DNA from: Agrobacterium tumefaciens | GTDB lineage: Bacteria; Pseudomonadota; Alphaproteobacteria; Rhizobiales; Rhizobiaceae | Reading direction: 5' to 3' | Length of the DNA stretch: 64,000 nt | NCBI GenBank assembly: GCA_025559845.1 | Contig: CP048471.1 | Coordinates: 310,001 to 374,000 of the forward strand | The notes under the pieces: model-generated | The model's database searches: none | What the model saw: only the letters and a program-made list of their open reading frames with translations | What the model was told of the DNA's origin: nothing | Program-made: the position numbers and the translations under genes | Shown here: positions 35,801 through 43,769 of the stretch, one piece after another | How positions within the stretch are numbered: the first letter of the stretch is position 1 | How the letters are laid out: each line of letters begins with the position of its first letter

Positions 35801-35947
35801 GTCGAGCAGAATCCCAACAAGCCTATTGCTGCCGATATCAACCAGTCCCCGGAGATCGAGCGTCAGCGCCAGAACCAAGAGAAATTGCTGGCCGAGAAAG
35901 AGGCAAAGCGACAGGCCGCAACCCAAAAACCGAAAAACCGGCAGTGA
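32798..35947 (+). CDS. MOBP-family relaxase with LPD7 repeats
   Basis: 1049 residues. Motif I with the likely catalytic Tyr is SALLSYQSREG (Y144); the three-His metal site is HEDRDHLHVHAVV (from H381). After a linker come two related repeats (about 725-795 and 848-905), each with AAM-x-ASEKWG, AIE/VEI-AAEHGF and NPELQ, the LPD7 domain known from rhizobial relaxases. The tail is charged and disordered, as expected for a T4SS export signal. It nicks oriT and stays bound to the transferred strand. Gly-rich stretch near residue 78-84. Confidence 0.9.
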   Translation: MFDLQGFLALVEEMEKRRNHSAGALRLGQMDDDFVRTRPRQKPGPKPRNKSPLGSGKPYTGSTPVRSSIDDELRKRRGGGGGGGSTVAPAMSRAQAAGFGPSPSSHLPASPVEYSAIASGSQPAVVKLISFAAGHARISALLSYQSREGQLQAEDEAGVRLEGSSWVQDVANEWSEEDGRQPSKDVLRLSLTTAANGLDREEDVGRGLAEALPGHRIAWRSEDEGEYRRIELVLSTAARRQDGETSPHRIFDNRKSLSALERSLTSTFGSNTRVDVHGFAHGIEGVARYLGQLRKGGRHDLHSVRLDQAGSYKTDVVLNGPTAAIDEARDWKRDLRSQERRDVAHIVLSAKPGTSKEAFVAASRAMLAREFEGHRYVFALHEDRDHLHVHAVVKMRSETGQRLHPNIQDFKRWRETLAEEARQRDIPMDATSRFERANPPGYKMKDVRRIERGGATQAERRRVERVRNGEVHVPTREEGRRRAELTAHAWSETSRSILSSPFKPEPPERPGIIRLYRAERPGLHASSQPLFTTDRAAAAQIAVRQGGTLRYIDMTTDELQRLTPSRKDPLNVFVVDRQTAALAEAISAEKPAEIIRFQQRAAAAVCAHVHTLSPTPVSAGTGKEHDMADLNVMKTSFEQMETSLDEIEKNLPDDKVVEFEAMRQTVKTKQKTMLDVQEAIEKKRGKIEGEGYVPPKANDLANFVAEKRGDDVRYSHRKADGRAGAMAFTDHGDKVEIGNWRDREVVLAAMQVASEKWGSLSLSGTDRYKSLAIELAAEHGFKVTNPELQDALNAARQRYASRSDKAGIAAGVEVQSEPVVDTKPDNLKTEQPIIEAPKGPVEDVQTIKPADRDRGSMLAAMRQASEKWGAIGVNGTEREKALAVEIAAEHGFELSNPELQEKLVEARRRVEERRQNEGRREEKRLGFMEGANIQGPGQKTDAEIELGLQTVREHTQAKAAREVRQAERSSTSGERPFDGGGEDHAYRTNSEASAAQRAERSVEQNPNKPIAADINQSPEIERQRQNQEKLLAEKEAKRQAATQKPKNRQ

Positions 35948-36232
35948 TCGAACCGGCTTTGGGTTTTACTGAGCGTTCCGCATTTTGAGCCTGATCCAAG
36001 CGCGATAGCGCAATTGCGGACAAAGTGCTTGTGCAGTGCAATCATCAAAGAACGCTCCGCCGTGTCGATTAACCTGTAGTTGAACACCTGGAGCGTCTAG
36101 CCTCCAAGCGTGTCCTCGATATGTTCCCGGTCCCTTCTTGGTTTATCCCAAGTAGTGTTAGCATACACTTATGCGTGTAGTTCTATGCGACGATGCAATG
36201 AATTTCGCTTCTTCTGCAACGCACAATGCATC

Positions 36233-37042
36233 TCAGTACAGGCCAGAAGCCGTCGCTTTCACCGACCTGCCTTGTGCTTCGTTGTGAGGTTTTCCCCTCT
36301 GTTTCTTCGACCCCTCCGTTGCGGCCTTCGGTTTTGCTGCGGCTTTTTTGGCGTCATTTGTTTTGGGTGTAGCGACCACGATATTCGCAAATGGGTTGGT
36401 CGCGGCAATTTTCAGGGCTTTGTCAAAGCCTCCCATGTGACCATCGAGGCTCACATCTTTCACCTGCCCATCCGTGCTTTTCACCTTGAATGCAAAGCCA
36501 ATGGTTTCCGTAGACTGAATGCCGGACTGCACAATTCCTTCAAAAGGGAAACTGCTGATACAGCCTTTGTCCGAACAAAACCAGTCTTGTTGCGGGATGG
36601 TTTTTTCAACGCCGGCGAACGACAGGCGCATCCCGCTCTCTTGCATCAAGTTGCTCGTCACCTGGACGAACAGCATCGATTTGTTGCCGATATTAGAACC
36701 GATGCCCCACTTCACAGACGATCGAGTGCCGACTTCCGCGTCCGCATCGACCACAACTTGTTCGATGGAGCACGACCTTCGCCCAGTCGAGATCCGGACG
36801 CTGCAGCCCAAGGACCAAGAACCGAAACCGCGAGTGACGGTGAGAATGTCACCTAGCTGGAGCGTCTCACCGGGGTCGACCACCGGCGCGCGAATAAGGA
36901 ACCTGTCGGGTTGAGAGGGGCCTTTGTCCACAGAGCGTGCCTCTGGACTTTCGACCCCCGACGGATCTTTTTCGATCTTCTCGTTTGCGAGCGCGGCCGA
37001 AGCCGCTCCCGCTACTGCCATCGTCAAAAACATGCGCTTCAT
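36233..37042 (-). CDS. IalB-family (invasion-associated locus B) secreted protein
   Basis: About 269 residues from MKRMFLTMAVAGAASAALA, a signal peptide preceded by an AGAGAG ribosome site. The IalB-type core has paired Cys (SLGCSVRISTGRRSCSIEQV and FCSDKGCISSF) and ends in a Lys/Ala-rich tail. IalB proteins are periplasmic; their role is unclear beyond a link to host-cell entry in Bartonella. It is directly downstream of the YadA-like gene (39 bp) and probably cotranscribed. Confidence 0.75.
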   Translation of the reverse strand: MKRMFLTMAVAGAASAALANEKIEKDPSGVESPEARSVDKGPSQPDRFLIRAPVVDPGETLQLGDILTVTRGFGSWSLGCSVRISTGRRSCSIEQVVVDADAEVGTRSSVKWGIGSNIGNKSMLFVQVTSNLMQESGMRLSFAGVEKTIPQQDWFCSDKGCISSFPFEGIVQSGIQSTETIGFAFKVKSTDGQVKDVSLDGHMGGFDKALKIAATNPFANIVVATPKTNDAKKAAAKPKAATEGSKKQRGKPHNEAQGRSVKATASGLY

Positions 37043-37081
37043 CGTTCTCTCTCCGATTAGATGAGGGACCTCGTCCGGCAA

Positions 37082-38470
37082 TCAGTTGAGGGTGAACGAC
37101 GCGCCAGCGTTCCAGGACAAATCGTCCTGGCCGAAATTGTAGCCCATCGATGCGTTCAGACGCACCATGCCGTCTTCGGACGTATAGCCAAGACCGGCCA
37201 CCGCAGACGTCGAGCCTTTGAAATTCCCCAGACCAGACGCAAATGATAGTTTTCCCGGGTTGTTGTCGAAGCGGAGTGCCGCCATCCCCATGGCAGAGGC
37301 GATACCGCCACGGCTCTCCTGAAGGTTACGCTCAATCTGGTGGTTGAGTGCCGAGAACTGCGTGTTGTTCCTCGATTGCAGGTCAAAGACGCGCTCATCT
37401 GTATAGCTTTTCGCTTCCTGCGTGGCCTGTTTCACCTGACGAAGGTTTACGGCATCGCTGTCCTTCTTTCCGTCCGCAAGATTGCGGATTGCAACCGGTC
37501 CCGTTCCATTGCCCGCCAGCATAATATTGTTGGTGCGGTTGCCCTGAGCATCGGTCACGTATCGTACGCTGGTCTCGTAGGTTGCCTTGAGAGCGTCTCC
37601 GACATTGTTATGTTGCAGGCCAGCGATTTCGTAGGTGGGAGCCTGGACGGAGCCGTCGGAATTTAGTTTTGCGCCACCGCCCAAAGCCGCGACCGTGGAT
37701 GCTAATTGGGCGGCGTTGACAGCGTCTGTTTCGGTCGTCCCTGGCGCGACGTTGCGAAGTTGAACTTGCTTTCCGGTTCCATCGTTCAATGTAAGCCCGC
37801 CGGCTTTCTTGCCGTCTTTGTCTTTATCGTAGAAGGTGGCATTTGCTTTGATCCCGCCAATGTCGGTATCGTGGCCATCGAGCTTCTTATCCTGTTCGGT
37901 GTTTTTACGCTCGGCGGCGTCAAGTCGCCCGCTGTGCTGACCGATTTGCCTAGCTTGCTCGATGTTGCGAGCTTCGGTTGTCGTCAATCGGTCTGCGTTT
38001 TGCTGAATGCGCGACCCTCGTTCGATGTTTTGCTGTTCGGCTAGACCCAAGCGGCCATCCTGTTCCTTGTTCTTTTGTTCTCCTGCAGCAAGTCGCGCAT
38101 CTTGCTCCGGATCTTTTGTGGCATCCGTCTGGTTGACGGCTGAGTTGACGTAGGTTCGATACTCGTTCTGGATCTGGTTAAAGGCATTGTTGATTTCGTT
38201 TGCCGAGACAAAGTTGCCTTCTATCATCCCTTCAGTGTGACCGTGGCGGGTGCCGCAAGAGCGACCGACGTAAACCTTTTCGTTCTCTTCATCGCCATTC
38301 ATGACGCCAACTGTGGTCGCAACACCACTTTGAATAATGCAGCCCTTTGTACCAGCTACGGAAGCTGCGGCAGCCGCGCCGGCGTTCAGAGCAAGGATTG
38401 CCACGGTGGAGACCAACAGTTTTAGTGGCACGGGATATCTTGGATCATGAATTTTCACGGCATGTGTCAT
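37082..38470 (-). CDS. YadA-like trimeric autotransporter adhesin
   Basis: 462 residues from the ATG after AAAGGA; the 76 residues upstream are not adhesin-like. Signal peptide around LLVSTVAILALNAGAAAAA; a heptad stalk (repeats of the type AEQQNIERGSRI, TEARNIEQARQI, AERKNTEQDKKL at about 130-210); a connector with NLRQVKQATQEAKSYTDERV; and a C-terminal membrane anchor of about 75 residues (GIASAMGMAALRF to SWNAGASFTLN). Such proteins display an adhesive trimer on the cell surface. In the transfer region it may serve mating-pair contact. Confidence 0.85.
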   Translation of the reverse strand: MTHAVKIHDPRYPVPLKLLVSTVAILALNAGAAAAASVAGTKGCIIQSGVATTVGVMNGDEENEKVYVGRSCGTRHGHTEGMIEGNFVSANEINNAFNQIQNEYRTYVNSAVNQTDATKDPEQDARLAAGEQKNKEQDGRLGLAEQQNIERGSRIQQNADRLTTTEARNIEQARQIGQHSGRLDAAERKNTEQDKKLDGHDTDIGGIKANATFYDKDKDGKKAGGLTLNDGTGKQVQLRNVAPGTTETDAVNAAQLASTVAALGGGAKLNSDGSVQAPTYEIAGLQHNNVGDALKATYETSVRYVTDAQGNRTNNIMLAGNGTGPVAIRNLADGKKDSDAVNLRQVKQATQEAKSYTDERVFDLQSRNNTQFSALNHQIERNLQESRGGIASAMGMAALRFDNNPGKLSFASGLGNFKGSTSAVAGLGYTSEDGMVRLNASMGYNFGQDDLSWNAGASFTLN

Positions 38471-38657
38471 CACGGCATGTCCTTTAAACGTGAGGAAGGG
38501 TGCGCTAAACAGATGCCCTGGCTTGCTGTCAGGCTGGCTGCTTAACGTGGTTGGCGGGAGCTGGTGGATCAGATCAGCTCCCAATTCTTGCTTCTTGGGC
38601 GAGGCGGCTTTCGACGCGCATGGCCCTATTTCCGATGCATGGTTCTGCCCTTCATTG

Positions 38658-39194
38658 TCAGCACCAGGGAAGAGCAGGATCTTCGAACGGCCTCGCATAG
38701 TGGCGATCCATCATGCTCTTGCCGACATCCCGCCCATTGGCCGTTACGAAGGCCGATGACGAACGATCCTTCTCTCCCGACACTCGTGCGAGATGGAACG
38801 TGCTGTTGCTGAGAATTGACATCAGCTGAAGCTTTGCATCATGGCCAACGCCTGCTTCCACCTTGCAACGTGTGACGGGATTGGCCGCATCGATGTTGGC
38901 GATCTTGATCCGCTCATTGTGCGGTCCGAGACGGTGCATGTGGAACGTGTCGCCACTCCATATCTTCAACGTGACGGGCTCGCAGGCCATGTGCTCGCAA
39001 TATGTCGCGGATACCACAACTGGCGTGTTTCCATGCCGGGCTTTCCCGGGACGCGGCTTGTTTGTATCCGACGTCTTTGTGTGGCCCTGACGGGCACGCT
39101 CTTCACTCCTGCTGAGATCGGCCGCCCAAGCGGGCGCGACGGAAGTAAGAAGAAAACCGACGAGAAAGGCGAGCTGGAGGGGCGGTTTATGCAT
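38658..39194 (-). CDS. SNase-like (thermonuclease-fold) secreted protein
   Basis: 178 residues from MHKPPLQLAFLVGFLLTSVA (signal peptide) with AGGAGG upstream. The OB-fold SNase pattern is visible: VTLKIWSGDTFHMH, ERIKIANIDAANPVTRC, then LSNSTFHLARV and GRDVGKSMMDRHYARPF. Catalytic Arg/Glu placement differs from the classic enzyme, so activity is open. Another SNase-like protein lies at 54.6 kb. Confidence 0.7.
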   Translation of the reverse strand: MHKPPLQLAFLVGFLLTSVAPAWAADLSRSEERARQGHTKTSDTNKPRPGKARHGNTPVVVSATYCEHMACEPVTLKIWSGDTFHMHRLGPHNERIKIANIDAANPVTRCKVEAGVGHDAKLQLMSILSNSTFHLARVSGEKDRSSSAFVTANGRDVGKSMMDRHYARPFEDPALPWC

Positions 39195-39205
39195 CCTCCG
39201 CCTCC

Positions 39206-39535
39206 TCAGTCCCAGGGTATAACAGCCATCAGGCTGTCGTCTTCCTGACCGGGGAAGCGTCCGAGGTTCGCGTGGAATTTTCCATGACCTGTCGATAGCG
39301 TCATCTGATGGTATTCGCCGCCCTCGCGGTTGAGTTTCAGCCATACGCCGCCGATTTCGACTTTCTTTCCGAGAGGTGACTTGGCGAACAGTCTGAACGC
39401 TGGAGCTTTTGGATTTTCGCTCGCGAACTGCTCACCGAATATATCGATGTCATAGGATATCGAGGCAATGTTGCCCCGCAGCCCTTTACCGTCTTTGTCG
39501 AAGATCACGTAGTTTGTGAGATCATGTGCGGCCAT
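39206..39535 (-). CDS. DUF736 family protein (second copy)
   Basis: 109 residues, clear paralogue of the 14-kb copy (GNIASISYDIDIFGEQF, NLGRFPGQEDDSLMAVIPWD). GAGGAG precedes the ATG. It is the gene just after virD4 in the direction of transcription, with a 48-bp gap. Confidence 0.88.
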   Translation of the reverse strand: MAAHDLTNYVIFDKDGKGLRGNIASISYDIDIFGEQFASENPKAPAFRLFAKSPLGKKVEIGGVWLKLNREGGEYHQMTLSTGHGKFHANLGRFPGQEDDSLMAVIPWD

Positions 39536-39583
39536 TGTGTACTCCTCTATTAGCCGTTGGGATTTCTGATGGTTTTGTGCACA

Positions 39584-41992
39584 TCAACCAGCCTCCAGAA
39601 ACGCTTCGGGGAGCTGGTTGTCTTCAAGTACAGATGTTGATGCACTCTGCTTCAATCGTTCGATTGCTGCAGAGATTTCAGTGCGCGCGACATTGTCTCG
39701 GATCCGAGACTCCTCCCCGGCGGGAGTAATCAAATCCTCAATCGCTTCCACCGCCGACGTCAGCTCTGCATGGCTGAGTTCGACGCTATTATTCTCCTCG
39801 TCGCGCTCCTTTGACGCGAGATTGAGTATCGTTTCCGGCTGGATGGCAGCGGTTGGAAAAAAGAACAGCTCGTCCGGCAGCACCCTCGCATTGATGCGTT
39901 TCGCCAGGCGCGACCAACGTACGGCAGTGATGGCCTCCCGAAGCGGCCATATTGCCTGCAACGCCGATTCCCGCTGTTTGCGGCCTTTTGCGTCCAGCCG
40001 ATTTGATGAGCCGCGGAGTGCTCCGATCGTCTCCGGTGCTGTGCGCAGGCAAAACAACAGGAAGGCAACCTGCCGATTCTCGATGGCATCGACCGCAACC
40101 GAGTACATATGCATGAGGTTCGCCGGGGCAACGAACACCGCTTGGGCGCGTGCGAGAACCTTCAGGTCGGCATCCTGATCTGGTTGCGTGCTGGTGTCGA
40201 TAGAGGCAGTCGCAGCCCTCGACATTGAAACAAGTGGAGTGGACGACGGTAGATCCTTGGGGCGAGCCTCAAACAGCGGCCATTCCGGTTGAAGATCGAC
40301 ATCGGGAATAATGAGTTGCGACGCCAAGGCTTCCACCTCACGGCGACGTTGGAGAAAGCGGCTGTCAGTGTAAAAATTCATCTTGTTCAGGATCGCACCG
40401 TAGCCACTGCGGACCTGCAATATGGTGCTGTTGTCGTCGAGACGCTGGACGGCGCCCGCATCCATCAATGGAACGAGTTCGAACCGCCCGCTGGAGGCTT
40501 TCTTTCCAAGCAGCATGCCTGTCCTTCTGCCCCAACCCTCCCGCTCCTCGTATTTGCGACCCAGATTGTCCGATACGATTTTCGCTGTCGCATCGTCGCC
40601 GACGGCAATGCAGAGCTTGATGTCCATGTTACCGAGGAGGGCATCGCGGGTTTTCTGGCCATAGCGCTCATCGATCTGCGGGATGTTTTGGGCGACAAGC
40701 GCGATCGTCAGCCCATAGCCGGCGACAAGCGGAGCGCGCTTGGTGATCTCTGGAAGGCGATCGAACTGATAAAACTCATCGAGCATCATGAGGATTTTGT
40801 GCGGCTCGTCCTTCCCCGGCAGAGCGCGCAGCATGACATCATGGATCTGTTGGATGAGAAGGCGGATGATCGGCTCAACGGTTCCGAAATCGGAAACCGG
40901 TGCGGCTATGAAGATTGAGAAGGGTTTGCGACGGAGGTCCCTGATATCAAAGTCGCTTGCCGCACACGCCTCGGCCATCAGCAGATTGTTGAAAGGTGCC
41001 AGCGAAGTCACAACGTGCCCCTCGAAACTGGGGCGCTGTTCTTCATCGCGGCCAAGATGCTGAAGGAAGCTGGCGAGGATGAAGTCGTTGAGCTCAGGTT
41101 CCTTCTCGATGATATCACGCAACACGCCGGAGAACGGACGACCGGTTGAGAACATACGCAGGACCGATCGGAAATTCCGCCGTCCGTCCATTGTTTTCGA
41201 TTCCAGCACGTAGCCGAGCAAACCTGCCAGTAATCCACGCGCTGTCTGTTTCCAGTAGCCATCCTCCTTTTCGGCGATTGGCAGGAGTGACGCGGATAGA
41301 TTGATGAGATCTGTCGAGCGTTCAGGCCAGCCGCGCACGAAATCCAGTGGGTTCCAGCGATGTGTCTTTGCCGATCCTGGAGCGAACACGTAGCACTTCT
41401 GGCCCATGGCAAGTCGGGCGGCGCCAGTGTTCAAATAGTTTTCGAGTTTGACATCGATGACAATGGCCGAACCTTCATATTCGAGAAGGTTGGTCAGAAC
41501 GAAGCCGCGACCTTTACCGGCGCGTGAGGGGCCATTCACGAAGAAATGGCTGTCGCCGCTATAGCGGACGTCGACGGCCTGACGTCCCTTACCGAATGTC
41601 CCGAGCAGAATGGACTTGCCGGGCATTCCGTCGAGCAGTCCGGCCTTTTTAAGATCCTCTCGCGTTGCAAAGCGCGAGCCGTCTGCGGGAGGACGAACTT
41701 GCCATGGTCGTTTGATGGCGAGTGTCAGGCCGCCTGCGAGGATCGCAACTTCGGTAAGCGTTGCGAGACTTGCCGTGGTGATGAGCTTCATCACGGCCGG
41801 GTTATCAAGATAGGCCGCCGCCTGCCTAACCGGCATGGTTATCTGGCCGCTAACAAAGCACTTCCACATGGTCGAGCTCTTCAGCATGAACCAGGATGCC
41901 GCACTGTAGTTGAGTGACCAGGCGTAGAATGCGCCACCGGCCGCGACCAGCGGACCTGAGATAATCAAGGCGATCTTTTCAGAGCGGTTCAT
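39584..41992 (-). CDS. virD4: VirD4/TraG type IV coupling protein
   Basis: 802 residues. Two N-terminal membrane segments, NGPSRAGKGRG (Walker A, 153-163; the usual T-x-S is S-x-A here), ILMMLDEFYQFDRLP (Walker B) and the long C-terminal tail usual for rhizobial VirD4. It brings the relaxosome to the VirB channel as a hexameric ATPase at the inner membrane. Last T4SS gene of the cluster, separated from virB11 by higBA. Confidence 0.93.
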   Translation of the reverse strand: MNRSEKIALIISGPLVAAGGAFYAWSLNYSAASWFMLKSSTMWKCFVSGQITMPVRQAAAYLDNPAVMKLITTASLATLTEVAILAGGLTLAIKRPWQVRPPADGSRFATREDLKKAGLLDGMPGKSILLGTFGKGRQAVDVRYSGDSHFFVNGPSRAGKGRGFVLTNLLEYEGSAIVIDVKLENYLNTGAARLAMGQKCYVFAPGSAKTHRWNPLDFVRGWPERSTDLINLSASLLPIAEKEDGYWKQTARGLLAGLLGYVLESKTMDGRRNFRSVLRMFSTGRPFSGVLRDIIEKEPELNDFILASFLQHLGRDEEQRPSFEGHVVTSLAPFNNLLMAEACAASDFDIRDLRRKPFSIFIAAPVSDFGTVEPIIRLLIQQIHDVMLRALPGKDEPHKILMMLDEFYQFDRLPEITKRAPLVAGYGLTIALVAQNIPQIDERYGQKTRDALLGNMDIKLCIAVGDDATAKIVSDNLGRKYEEREGWGRRTGMLLGKKASSGRFELVPLMDAGAVQRLDDNSTILQVRSGYGAILNKMNFYTDSRFLQRRREVEALASQLIIPDVDLQPEWPLFEARPKDLPSSTPLVSMSRAATASIDTSTQPDQDADLKVLARAQAVFVAPANLMHMYSVAVDAIENRQVAFLLFCLRTAPETIGALRGSSNRLDAKGRKQRESALQAIWPLREAITAVRWSRLAKRINARVLPDELFFFPTAAIQPETILNLASKERDEENNSVELSHAELTSAVEAIEDLITPAGEESRIRDNVARTEISAAIERLKQSASTSVLEDNQLPEAFLEAG

Positions 41993-42045
41993 GCCATCAC
42001 CGCTCGGAAAGTATGTATCTTTTTGCGATACAAATCTTTCATTTC

Positions 42046-42064
42046 TGTATTCTTTGGGAATACA
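42046..42064. promoter_or_regulatory. higBA operator
   Basis: TGTATTC and GAATACA, perfect 7-bp arms around a 5-nt centre, 8 bp before the higB ATG. Expected HigA binding site; it also lies upstream of virD4 on the other strand. Confidence 0.65.
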
Positions 42065-42072
42065 GTCAAAGC

Positions 42073-42354
42073 ATGATCATGACGTCGAAAGACAAGCGGT
42101 TGCAAGCGGTGCGGGCGGGCAAAGTGCCGAAGGGATTTCCAGCGGATATCCTTGCGCGAGCTCAACGCCGGTTTGCGCAACTGGATGCTGCTGCGACGCT
42201 GGATGACTTGCGCGTTCCGCCTTCCAACAACCTTGAAGCCCTTCCGGGTGATCGAAAAGGGCAGCATAGCATTCGCATCAACGGACAGTGGCGAATTTGT
42301 TTCGAATGGAGAAACGGTGACGCTTTCGACGTTGAGATTGTCGATTATCACTGA
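42073..42354 (+). CDS. higB: HigB toxin (RelE family)
   Basis: 93 residues from the second ATG of the frame. DLRVPPSNNLEALPGDRKGQ, then HSIRINGQWRICFEWRNGDA and FDVEIVDYH are the HigB/RelE-killer signature. Ribosome-dependent mRNA endonuclease in known members. Antitoxin starts 12 bp after the stop. Confidence 0.93.
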   Translation: MIMTSKDKRLQAVRAGKVPKGFPADILARAQRRFAQLDAAATLDDLRVPPSNNLEALPGDRKGQHSIRINGQWRICFEWRNGDAFDVEIVDYH

Positions 42355-42366
42355 AGGAGCAAAGAT

Positions 42367-42669
42367 ATGAGCAATGATCGGCCGAGGCCCATTCATCCAG
42401 GGGAAATTCTCAGGGAAGATTTTCTGTCGGAGTACAATCTGACCCCCGGTGCTTTGGCGAAGGCACTCCTGATCCCGCGTGATCGCATGGAGAAGATTGT
42501 TAGAGGACAGCGCGACATTACAGCCGACACTGCGTTGCGTTTGGGACGCTATTTCGGGACGACCGCGCAGTTCTGGGTCAATTTGCAGTCCAATCACGAT
42601 CTTCTGGTTGCTGAATCTCGTTTCCATGACGCGATCGAAAAGATATCGCCACGCAATATCGCGGCCTGA
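42367..42669 (+). CDS. higA: HigA antitoxin
   Basis: 100 residues: RPIHPGEILREDFLSEYNLT, an XRE-type helix-turn-helix and FGTTAQFWVNLQSNHDL are the HigA hallmarks. It neutralises HigB and binds the upstream palindrome. The pair runs against the T4SS genes on both sides. Confidence 0.94.
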   Translation: MSNDRPRPIHPGEILREDFLSEYNLTPGALAKALLIPRDRMEKIVRGQRDITADTALRLGRYFGTTAQFWVNLQSNHDLLVAESRFHDAIEKISPRNIAA

Positions 42670-42698
42670 GTGACTGGAGTTGCAAGGATTGAGACTCT

Positions 42699-43769
42699 TC
42701 ACTGGCCGCTCCACCGATTGAAGTAAATTTCCCGAACGCTGCGTTTCATGGTGATGGGATCTCGCCTGACCTGGACGATCACCGGGACCACGAAACGAAC
42801 GAATTCGATCAACTCAGCCTTGGTCAGACCAAGACCAGCCTGCATTGTCGCCATCGCCAACCGCTCGTAGGCACCGTTCGGATTGTCTGCGTGAAGCGTC
42901 GACATTGAACCTGGATGGCCTGTGTTGACTGCCTGCAGGAACGAGTAAGCTTCCGCGCCGCGGATTTCGCCCATGAAAATGCGATCCGGACGAAGACGGA
43001 GTGCCGCCTCAAGGCAGTCCTGAATAGTCGACCTAGCGCGGCCCTGGCCTCCCTTTGATGCCACGAGGGCAAGGTAGTTTGGCTGCCGCGGCTTCAACTC
43101 GCGGGTATCCTCGATCGAAACCAGTCGCTCCCAGTCGGGAACGTCCTTGAGCAAGCCGTTGAAGAATGTTGTCTTGCCGCTCGACGTTCCCCCTGAAATC
43201 AGAATGGTCAGGCGGTTTTCAATTGCGAACCTGAACCAGTCGCGTCTTGCTGCGGGCGAGTGGTCTTTCAGTCCCTCGACAAGCTCACGCTCGAGCGGGC
43301 TCATCTCGTCCTGACCTGTGCTTTTCGGTCCTGTGACGCGGGCCGCATCAAGCCCGCCGAGAACAACGTATTCATCGAGCGACATATCGCGGATGACCTG
43401 TTTGCGGATCGCGAATGCGCCTCCATCAGCCGCGACGGGTGACAGCACGCCCTGGAAGCGCTCACCGTTTGGCATAGCAGCCGAGAGGAGTGGCGTCTCC
43501 TCGTTGACGCTCTGTTGGGTGGCACCGGCAACCATCTGGGCAAGACCGCGAATAGCGCGCTCGTCGAGAGCCGGCACGTCATGGCGGATCATGCGATGAT
43601 GGTCGATCCTCTCCACCCAAATCTCGCATGGCCGATTGCACATGATCTCAACAACGGCAGGGTCTTCAAGCCATGGCCGGAGCGGATTTGCAGCCTGACG
43701 CAGATAGACCGGGAGCCCGTCCCAAAGTGAAGTGTCAATCGTGGGATCAGCGCTGGAGACGTAATTCAT
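42699..43769 (-). CDS. virB11: VirB11 ATPase
   Basis: 356 residues. ILISGGTSSGKTTFF (Walker A, about 193-201), IEDTRELKP (Asp box), RPDRIFMGEIRGAEA (Walker B) and NTGHPGSMSTLHAD (His box). Hexameric ATPase on the cytosolic side of the T4SS. Its start lies inside the end of virB10. Confidence 0.95.
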   Translation of the reverse strand: MNYVSSADPTIDTSLWDGLPVYLRQAANPLRPWLEDPAVVEIMCNRPCEIWVERIDHHRMIRHDVPALDERAIRGLAQMVAGATQQSVNEETPLLSAAMPNGERFQGVLSPVAADGGAFAIRKQVIRDMSLDEYVVLGGLDAARVTGPKSTGQDEMSPLERELVEGLKDHSPAARRDWFRFAIENRLTILISGGTSSGKTTFFNGLLKDVPDWERLVSIEDTRELKPRQPNYLALVASKGGQGRARSTIQDCLEAALRLRPDRIFMGEIRGAEAYSFLQAVNTGHPGSMSTLHADNPNGAYERLAMATMQAGLGLTKAELIEFVRFVVPVIVQVRRDPITMKRSVREIYFNRWSGQ

